NCBI GenBank assembly: GCA_003509065.1
Contig: DODG01000138.1
Coordinates: forward strand, 1 to 6,185
From: Acidobacteriota bacterium
GTDB taxonomy: Bacteria; Acidobacteriota; Vicinamibacteria; Vicinamibacterales; UBA823
Reading direction: 5' to 3'
Length of the DNA: 6,185 nucleotides
A model generated the notes under the pieces. That model searched no databases and had not been told where the DNA came from. It saw nothing but the letters and a program-made list of their open reading frames with translations. The translations under genes and the position numbers were made by a program. The first letter of the stretch is position 1; each line of letters starts with the position of its first letter. Of the stretch, positions 1 to 4,878 are shown one piece after another.

Positions 1-281
1 GGAATGTCCTTCGCGGTCAGGACAGCATGTACGCCGTCCATTTGCTCAGCTGCCCTTGTGTCAATACGCTTGATCAAAGCGTGGGCCTCAGTGCTCAATA
101 ACACCTTTGCATAAAGCATCCCAGGCATGTAGAGGTCACCGCCATAAATAGCTTTACCCGTTACTTTGGAAACCGCATCTTCACGAACGACCGACTTACC
201 AATGACATCGTGATCTTCATCTACGCTAACGGCTTCAGTCGCTCGTTTGCGTGTGTCGGTATCAACTGTCGGTTTTGCCAT
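1..281 (-). CDS. Xanthine dehydrogenase-family molybdopterin-binding (L) subunit, N-terminal fragment
   Basis: Partial gene. It reads from ATG at 281 and leaves the window at position 1, giving 93 complete codons without a stop. After a polar leader of about 25 residues, the protein contains VIGKSVVREDAVSKVTGKA (residues 26-44), then YGGDLYMPGMLYAKVL (46-61) and GVHAVLTAKDI (83-93). This is the usual start of the a/b hammerhead domain of large molybdenum hydroxylase subunits (xanthine dehydrogenase/aldehyde oxidase family), which bind the molybdopterin cytosine dinucleotide cofactor in the mature enzyme. The start is 27 bp downstream of the S-subunit stop, and a purine-rich GCGAAGAAA lies upstream as a weak ribosome site. 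It is the third gene of an M-S-L set, the order used by coxMSL-type operons. One oddity is that the common RSPH-AHA segment reads STEAHA here. The catalytic loops lie outside the window, so the substrate cannot be inferred. Confidence 0.88.
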   Translation of the reverse strand, partial: MAKPTVDTDTRKRATEAVSVDEDHDVIGKSVVREDAVSKVTGKAIYGGDLYMPGMLYAKVLLSTEAHALIKRIDTRAAEQMDGVHAVLTAKDI

Positions 282-308
282 GCTGGTTTCTTCGCGAATT
301 CTAAAACT

Positions 309-806
309 TTATGTTGTTTCCTGAGCGGCACGCTGCACCGCTGCGATAATCTTCTGATACCCAGTGCAACGACATAAGTTACCGGCAATACCCTCAATAA
401 TCTCTTCCCGGTTTGGATCTGGGTTGCGTTGGAGCAAATCAACGCCGGCCATAACCATACCTGGCGTACAAATGCCGCACTGCACTCCAGCTTCTTCGAT
501 CAACGCTTGTTGTACGGGGTGCAAGCTGGTTGGTGTCCCAATGCCCTCAATAGTCACCACCTGCGCACCAATCGCTTTTTCCATGGGTATGAGACATGCC
601 AGAACGGCAGTGCCATTCAAAAACACCGTGCAACTTCCACATTCACCTTCACCACAACCTTCCTTGGTGCCGAATAAATGTAGATCGTCTCGTAAGAAAT
701 CAATCAGGCGGCGTCCCGCCGCCACCACCTGAGAAACGGCTTGTTTATTCAGCCAAAGCTCCATGAGCACTTCTTTCGGGCCAACTTTTGCGATCGTATC
801 AGTCAT
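309..806 (-). CDS. Molybdenum hydroxylase small (S) subunit with two [2Fe-2S] clusters (CoxS/XdhC-like)
   Basis: 165-residue iron-sulfur subunit that carries electrons from the molybdenum centre to FAD. The N-terminal plant-ferredoxin-type domain has CGEGECGSC (Cys51, Cys56, Cys59) and Cys71 as ligands of one cluster. The C-terminal helical domain has QCGICTPGM (Cys110, Cys113) and CRCTGY (Cys145, Cys147) for the second, molybdenum-proximal cluster. All eight ligands are present, and the length matches the family (about 150-170 residues). The start is ambiguous. ATG at 806 is 13 bp after the M-subunit stop and has AGGA about 10 nt upstream. The internal ATG at 764 (Met15) lies just before the conserved beta strand and has GAAAGAAG upstream, giving 151 residues, which is closer to many homologues. 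The gene sits between the M and L subunits, consistent with one three-subunit enzyme. The family is certain; the substrate is unknown. Confidence 0.96.
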   Translation of the reverse strand: MTDTIAKVGPKEVLMELWLNKQAVSQVVAAGRRLIDFLRDDLHLFGTKEGCGEGECGSCTVFLNGTAVLACLIPMEKAIGAQVVTIEGIGTPTSLHPVQQALIEEAGVQCGICTPGMVMAGVDLLQRNPDPNREEIIEGIAGNLCRCTGYQKIIAAVQRAAQETT

Positions 807-819
807 GGAAAGCTTGTCC

Positions 820-1710
820 TCAGTTAGCTTTATTAGTGTTTGCTCGTTCGTAGGCCGTTTCTAAAGCCAGCTTCACCATTGGTTTTGCAACATAGAGCCG
901 GTACGCAGCACTGCCCCGGACATCACTAATCGGCGTAAGACTCTTTCGCGAGATCTCGGCAGCCCGACTAAACAATTCGTCAGAGGGGGCCTCCCCTCTT
1001 AGCATATTCTCGGCAGCCGTGACGCGCACAATTGTTGGCGCGACTGAGCCCAAGGCAACACGCGCATCTGATATGCGCCCGTCATTGATAAACAGGACCG
1101 TCGCAACATCCACAACTGAAATCGCTTGACTGTGCCGTAACCCTAATTTTGTGAATGAGCTTCCGGCATACTGAGGAAGAATATTGAACGACACCTTCGT
1201 AATGAGTTCATGGGGTTTCACTGCCGTCTTACGCACCCCCAGCATAAAGTCCGACATGGCCACCTGCCGCTCGCCGTCCAAACTGGTCAATGTAACCTCA
1301 GCTTCAAGAACGCTTAAACACGGTAAGGTGTCACCAGCAGGTGAAGCATTGCCGAGATTGCCACCGACTGTACCCATGTGCTGAATTTGTTTACCACCGA
1401 TAAGACGACTAGTTTCTGCCAACAAATAAGCATGCTGATTGACCAGCTCGGACGCAATTAACTCGCTGTAGGTGACGGCAGCACCAATGTGCAGCCGCTC
1501 GGATTCCACCCAGATTTTCTTGAGGGCAGGAATACTGCTCACGTCTACCAACGCATCAGCCTCGGTCAGGCGTTCACGCAACTGAACCATGAGATCGGTA
1601 CCACCAGCAATCAGGCGTACTCGGTTGCCACGTTCGTTGCCAATGGCGCTTGCAAGATGACCCAGCGCTTCCTCTATCGTTTCCGTTCTATGGTAAGACC
1701 CGTAGAGCAT
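820..1710 (-). CDS. Molybdenum hydroxylase FAD-binding medium (M) subunit (CoxM-like)
   Basis: 296-residue flavoprotein subunit of the molybdenum hydroxylase. It accepts electrons from the [2Fe-2S] clusters of the S subunit and passes them to an external acceptor. FAD-binding motifs typical of the CoxM/xanthine dehydrogenase FAD domain are AGGTDL at residues 35-40 and TVGGNLGNASPAGD at 114-127. The C-terminal CO dehydrogenase flavoprotein domain is seen in RVALGSVAPTIVR (217-229) and DVRGSAAYR (263-271). Length is normal for the family (about 280-300). The cysteine cluster found in true xanthine dehydrogenase FAD domains is not evident, so this is a three-subunit CoxMSL-style enzyme and not a fused XdhA. 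The start at 1710 matches the usual N-terminus shortly before the EEAL helix, with AAGGG about 10 nt upstream. It is first of the M-S-L group, 38 bp after the [2Fe-2S] gene. Confidence 0.95.
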   Translation of the reverse strand: MLYGSYHRTETIEEALGHLASAIGNERGNRVRLIAGGTDLMVQLRERLTEADALVDVSSIPALKKIWVESERLHIGAAVTYSELIASELVNQHAYLLAETSRLIGGKQIQHMGTVGGNLGNASPAGDTLPCLSVLEAEVTLTSLDGERQVAMSDFMLGVRKTAVKPHELITKVSFNILPQYAGSSFTKLGLRHSQAISVVDVATVLFINDGRISDARVALGSVAPTIVRVTAAENMLRGEAPSDELFSRAAEISRKSLTPISDVRGSAAYRLYVAKPMVKLALETAYERANTNKAN

Positions 1711-1748
1711 TAACCTTCATCCCTTGTCTTATTTACATCTCCTACAAT

Positions 1749-2123
1749 TCAAAAGTCTACGACCAGATCACGGATTACTTTGTTTTCTCTATAAGGCTTA
1801 ATAATCACGTGGGCGCCAGGCTGAAGTGGAATAGTACACCCCTTGAGCGGTTTTTCCTTGCTCCCGTTGATCTGAAGTCGCACCTGACAGGTGCCACAAA
1901 TGCCACGCCCACACTGTTGATTGCGAAAAGCAAGCGTCTGATCCTGATGGGTATAAATCTCGCGTAGTAAGGTAAACACACTCATGCGCGTATGGTAAGG
2001 AACAACGAATCGTTCCATCCTTGCTTGAGTGTCGACCGATGGATCAAAACGGTAAATATCAGCAATGATAGGATCGCCGAGTTCTACCGGGTCAGTGACT
2101 TCAGTACAGAGAATATGTGACAT
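1749..2123 (-). CDS. Freestanding SdhB/FrdB-type [2Fe-2S] ferredoxin-domain protein
   Basis: 124-residue protein matching only the N-terminal half of succinate dehydrogenase/fumarate reductase iron-sulfur subunits. The opening segment (IYRFDPSVDTQARMERF, residues 23-39) resembles the start of SdhB. Cys71, Cys76 and Cys79 in CGRGICGTC plus Cys96 form the [2Fe-2S] site. The C-terminus ends in RDLVVDF, the exact place where SdhB normally continues into its 4Fe-4S/3Fe-4S domain. The stop is followed 38 bp later by another gene, so no second domain is encoded nearby and there is no sign of a frameshift. It lies 9 bp after the SdhA-like flavoprotein gene and so is probably its electron-transfer partner. 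It would give or take electrons at FAD without the usual quinone-linked chain. The ribosome site is weak (CTAAGC), so translation may be coupled to the upstream gene. Confidence 0.92.
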   Translation of the reverse strand: MSHILCTEVTDPVELGDPIIADIYRFDPSVDTQARMERFVVPYHTRMSVFTLLREIYTHQDQTLAFRNQQCGRGICGTCQVRLQINGSKEKPLKGCTIPLQPGAHVIIKPYRENKVIRDLVVDF

Positions 2124-2132
2124 AAAGCTTAG

Positions 2133-3911
2133 CTAGGGTGTCCCGTAGCCCTCTAGAACACCAGCCTCAAGTAACAGCGGATCTGCTGCTCTTCTTTCAT
2201 TACGACGATCTTTGAGACGAACAACCGGCATCTCCGTTAGATTGTAGGTGGTTTCGTCGATTCGCCTGACCAGTGTATGTTTTTCCCAAGCTGAACGCAT
2301 TTCAGGAAAGTCCGTACGCCAGTGATGGCCTCGGCTTTCTTCACGAGCCAGCGCTGACGCGGCAACTAGTTCAGCAAGTTGCACCATTGCGTGGGCCTCC
2401 AAGGCTTCTTCCCATTCATAGTTATAGATTTCGGATCCAATAGTCGCCTGCACAAATTCTAGCTCTTCTGCTCGAAGACCTCGCAACATCTCAATGGCCG
2501 TGGTAAGCCCGCCGGCATGGCGACGGTAGTGAACGTGCTCGTGCATCACTGCCTTAATTTTTCGCTTAAACTCAATCGGCCGGATTCCATTAGGTCGCTC
2601 TTCGCGGAAACTGTAAATGCGTTTAGATTCCTCACTAACAAGCGCCTCATCAATCGCCGGACTTTGTCGGCCAAGCGCATATTGTGCAGCCCGGACACCT
2701 GCCCGTTGCCCGAAGACCTGTGTTTCCGCAAGCGCGTTGCCACTTGTACGGTTAGCTCCGTGAACATTGCCCCCAACTTCACCAGCAGCATACAAGCCTG
2801 GTACGGTCGTTTCGGCCCATTCATTCACACGAGCACCGCCAAGAGTGTAGTGAGTAACAGGCATAACCTCGATAGGTTGCTCCAATACGTTGATGCCAAA
2901 GTCTTTCAATTCGTTGTATGGTAGCGAGTCAAGCCGATGGAGAATTGCCGTTACCTCATCCGGTGAGCGCGGTGATTTGCTGAGATCAATGTACACGCCA
3001 CCATGTGGTGTACCGCGCCCCTCTTCGACTTCCCTAAACATCAATTTCATCATGACATCGCGGACTGGAAGACGTTTTGTCTGCGGCAAAAACGGTTCGC
3101 CAAGCCCGTTGAGCATTCGGCCATCGCAGTACTGCTCAGTCAATAATCCCTCGTACTGTACGAGAGTCCCTTCAACCTCAGAAGGCCAGCACAAACCCGT
3201 CGGGTAAAACAACATCATTTCAAGGTCAACCAGATCTGCGCCGGCCTCATAAGCCAAAAGCACACCCTCGCCGGTTAACCCAGGTTCGGTATCCGTCCAT
3301 CGCCAGAGTTCTGGATAGCCGCCCGTGGCGAGAATTACAGAAGGTGCTGTAAACACAGCCGGTTGACCTCCTCGCATATCCAACGCAACGAGTCCCGCCA
3401 TACGGTCATTGTCTTTAAGAAGCCGAGTCACAACCACGTCTTCCACTAGCCGAATATTGTCTTGCTTGAGAACCTCTCGGCGGAGACCAGCAGCCATTGC
3501 CTGTCCATCGCCTAAGATAACTAAATTGCGTTCGTACGAATGACCGGGGTGCATGACTTGAAGGAAGTTTCCACGGTCATTCTTGCGGAATTTCATTCCA
3601 TAACTGCAAAGGTCCATCGCGCGTTCGGTCGATTCATCAGTCAGAGCCTTAATCAAGTTTTCGTCACCAAGATAACGTCCTTCGTAGCATGTATCTTCAA
3701 AGGCGATGTCCACACTATCCCGCTCATCTTCCATAGCGAACGCAGCCTGGTAGGACGGACAGGCCATCGTTGTCGCACCACTACGGGCAGCTTGCCCTTT
3801 CGTCAACAACGTGACCGTAGCGCCAGCTTCAGCCGCAGCGATAGCGGCGCGCATGCCTGCCCCACCACCACCCACCACAATCACATCGGACTTCAGCACA
3901 TTAGAATGCAT
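2133..3911 (-). CDS. SdhA/FrdA-like FAD-dependent oxidoreductase (fumarate reductase/succinate dehydrogenase flavoprotein family)
   Basis: 592 residues from the preferred ATG at 3911, near the length of SdhA. The N-terminal Rossmann motif is VVGGGGAG (12-19). Further FAD and core motifs are TGEG (213-216), PGLYAAGE (371-378), HGANRTSGNAL (385-395) and SRGHHWRTDFP (526-536), the last matching the C-terminal helical domain. Residues aligning with fumarate reductase catalysis are kept: Arg284 in the RDVM segment (proton shuttle), His354 in HYTLGG and Arg388 in the ANR motif (carboxylate binding), and Thr258-Glu259. Two differences stand out. The FHPTG histidine is Tyr236 (FYPTGL), and the position of the covalent-FAD histidine of SdhA reads RSGAT (43-47), so FAD is probably non-covalent. 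No signal peptide is seen, so it should be cytoplasmic. An ATG at 3920 would add three residues, but AGGA at 3920-3923 is spaced 8 nt from 3911. Its partner is the adjacent [2Fe-2S] protein; the substrate is probably an organic acid, but unknown. Confidence 0.94.
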   Translation of the reverse strand: MHSNVLKSDVIVVGGGGAGMRAAIAAAEAGATVTLLTKGQAARSGATTMACPSYQAAFAMEDERDSVDIAFEDTCYEGRYLGDENLIKALTDESTERAMDLCSYGMKFRKNDRGNFLQVMHPGHSYERNLVILGDGQAMAAGLRREVLKQDNIRLVEDVVVTRLLKDNDRMAGLVALDMRGGQPAVFTAPSVILATGGYPELWRWTDTEPGLTGEGVLLAYEAGADLVDLEMMLFYPTGLCWPSEVEGTLVQYEGLLTEQYCDGRMLNGLGEPFLPQTKRLPVRDVMMKLMFREVEEGRGTPHGGVYIDLSKSPRSPDEVTAILHRLDSLPYNELKDFGINVLEQPIEVMPVTHYTLGGARVNEWAETTVPGLYAAGEVGGNVHGANRTSGNALAETQVFGQRAGVRAAQYALGRQSPAIDEALVSEESKRIYSFREERPNGIRPIEFKRKIKAVMHEHVHYRRHAGGLTTAIEMLRGLRAEELEFVQATIGSEIYNYEWEEALEAHAMVQLAELVAASALAREESRGHHWRTDFPEMRSAWEKHTLVRRIDETTYNLTEMPVVRLKDRRNERRAADPLLLEAGVLEGYGTP

Positions 3912-3919
3912 CTTGGTCA

Positions 3920-3923
3920 TCCT
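3920..3923 (-). promoter_or_regulatory. Ribosome binding site deciding the flavoprotein start
   Basis: The minus strand reads CCTAGGATGACCAAGATG. AGGA overlaps the first ATG (3920) and is 8 nt from the second (3911), which favours the second as the true start. This is the same arrangement as at the pxpA-like gene. Confidence 0.5.
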
Positions 3924-3947
3924 AGGTACGTATGAAGCATGTGTTCG

Positions 3948-4706
3948 TTATTGACCTATTGCTCGGAGTTCTACGCCCTTCATCTCAAAGCCAGCTTTCA
4001 GTTTTTCCGTGAGTTTTTCAGCTCCCGGGGTGTCCCCATGCACGCAAATAGTTTCAGCAGAAAGTGTCACGGTTGAACCGTCAATGGCTTCAACATGTCC
4101 GTCGATTACCATCTGCAACACGCGCGACACGACCAGATCGGGATCATGAATGACAGAATTAGTCTTTTGACGAGAAGCTAAAGATCCATTGGGTTCGTAG
4201 GCACGGTCGGCAAAAGCTTCGGCCGCGACACGCAGACCCACTTGACGACCAGCAGTAAGAATTTCTGATCCCACCAATCCAAAAAGGATGAGCGAACGGT
4301 CGACGGCCGCGACACCACGAGCAATAGCCGCAGCGATAGTGGCGTCTCGGGCAGCCAGATTGTAAAGTGCGCCATGAGGTTTGACATGCTGCAGTTGAGT
4401 CCCTTCAGCCACGGCAACACCAGCGACGGCGCTAACCTGATAAATAACGAAGTCTTCGACCTGGGCTGGTGTTGCCTTCATCTCACGCCGTCCATACCCG
4501 ACCAGATCTGGAAACCCTGGGTGTGCGCCAATCGCGACGTTAGACGCGAGTGCCAGCCGGATGGTTTTTCGGATCACCGACGGATCGCCAGCGTGAAATC
4601 CGCAGGCTATATTTGCCGATGTAATACTTCTCATGACGGCTTCGTCGTTACCTATCGTATAGGCTCCAAACGATTCGCCCATGTCGCAATTGAGATCGAT
4701 GCGCAT
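3948..4706 (-). CDS. pxpA: LamB/YcsF family protein, 5-oxoprolinase subunit A-like
   Basis: 252 residues from ATG at 4706. Family motifs in order are DLNCDMGESFG (4-14), SANIACGFHAGDP (30-42), GAHPGFPD (60-67), HVKPHGALYN (107-116), EAFADRAYEPNGSLASR (163-179) and CVHGDTPGA (221-229). All are intact and length is normal. PxpA works with PxpB and PxpC as an ATP-dependent 5-oxoprolinase in bacteria, and the fungal homologue LamB is needed for lactam use. No pxpB or pxpC is visible here, so a role in 5-oxoproline cleavage is uncertain; it may open another lactam made by the adjacent oxidoreductases (inference). The start was chosen because GAGG at 4713-4716 is 6 nt upstream and family members begin M-(K/R)-IDLNCD. 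The frame stays open up to GTG at 4730, but that would place the ribosome site inside the gene. It is apparently the first gene of the leftward operon, 36 bp before the flavoprotein. Confidence 0.95.
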   Translation of the reverse strand: MRIDLNCDMGESFGAYTIGNDEAVMRSITSANIACGFHAGDPSVIRKTIRLALASNVAIGAHPGFPDLVGYGRREMKATPAQVEDFVIYQVSAVAGVAVAEGTQLQHVKPHGALYNLAARDATIAAAIARGVAAVDRSLILFGLVGSEILTAGRQVGLRVAAEAFADRAYEPNGSLASRQKTNSVIHDPDLVVSRVLQMVIDGHVEAIDGSTVTLSAETICVHGDTPGAEKLTEKLKAGFEMKGVELRAIGQ

Positions 4707-4712
4707 ATTCAT

Positions 4713-4716
4713 CCTC
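4713..4716 (-). promoter_or_regulatory. Ribosome binding site deciding the pxpA-like start
   Basis: On the minus strand the sequence reads CTGAGG-ATGAAT-ATGCGC. GAGG directly abuts an upstream ATG (4712) and is 6 nt from the ATG at 4706. The second spacing is normal, and the resulting protein start MRIDLNCD matches the family, so 4706 is the likely start. Confidence 0.6.
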
Positions 4717-4738
4717 AGGTTAGGCTGCACAATAGTTA

Positions 4739-4773
4739 CAGCCTTAAGAAATAATACCTCAACCTTAATTTAT
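4739..4773. repeat. Two-copy direct repeat CARCCTTAANWWAT with 21-bp period
   Basis: CAGCCTTAAGAAAT (4739-4752) and CAACCTTAATTTAT (4760-4773) agree at 10 of 14 positions and are offset by 21 bp, about two helical turns. They lie just upstream of the leftward operon and could be tandem regulator sites. The similarity is short, so chance is possible. Confidence 0.25.
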
Positions 4774-4810
4774 CGTACCGCGTTCCTTCACGCTTATACA
4801 GTATGGTACG
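4774..4810. repeat. Inverted repeat CGTACC/GGTACG enclosing palindrome ATACAGTAT
   Basis: CGTACC (4774-4779) and GGTACG (4805-4810) are perfect inverted copies 25 bp apart. Directly inside the right arm lies ATACAGTAT (4796-4804), a 4-bp palindrome around one central base. Dyad symmetry between divergent genes is typical of regulator operators, but the arms are short and could be chance. A terminator is unlikely because there is no T-run and both flanking genes point away. Confidence 0.3.
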
Positions 4811-4842
4811 CTTGGCTACATCAGCATGAACTTGACCATGTT

Positions 4843-4848
4843 TAAAAT
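4843..4848 (+). promoter_or_regulatory. Possible -10 box for the plus-strand L subunit
   Basis: TAAAAT matches the TATAAT consensus at five of six positions and lies 30 bp before the ATG at 4879. No good -35 hexamer is found 16-18 bp upstream, so if real this promoter probably depends on an activator or another sigma factor. Confidence 0.22.
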
Positions 4849-4878
4849 GACGAGAAGCGCCTAGATAAACAGATAATA

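Larger units (their letters stand above)
4707..4878. promoter_or_regulatory. Divergent intergenic region between the leftward operon and the plus-strand L subunit
   Basis: This AT-richer 172-bp stretch separates two divergent genes and is the only space in the window large enough to carry the promoters of both. It holds a 6-bp inverted repeat, a 9-bp palindrome and a two-copy 14-bp direct repeat (listed separately). No strong sigma-70 promoter with both boxes could be recognised. On the minus strand TATTAT (4752-4757) resembles a -10 box but has no good -35. No convincing coding sequence lies in it: the only open stretch is a 5-codon ATG ORF at 4847-4864. Confidence 0.5.

Noticed and set aside
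221..442. Minus-strand ORF of 73 codons near the left end
   Set aside because: It overlaps the S and L subunit genes in another frame, and both of these have clear family motifs.
1749..1751. Frameshift or truncation of a full-length SdhB
   Set aside because: Only 38 bp separate the stop from the next gene, and no 4Fe-4S cysteine motif occurs in any frame there.
2517..2924. Opposite- and same-strand ORFs inside the flavoprotein (2517-2924 plus, 2546-2824 minus, 2890-3207 plus, 3540-3935 plus)
   Set aside because: All lie within the SdhA-like gene, whose motifs run continuously through this stretch; none shows domain features.
3948..4730. GTG start at 4730 or ATG at 4712 for the pxpA-like gene
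   Set aside because: The GAGG at 4713-4716 lies downstream of 4730 and directly against 4712; only 4706 has normal spacing and gives the family-typical MRIDLNCD start.
4847..4864. Five-codon ORF (MTRSA) upstream of the plus-strand L subunit as a regulatory leader
   Set aside because: Too short, with no ribosome site or regulatory codon run; chance is the simpler explanation.
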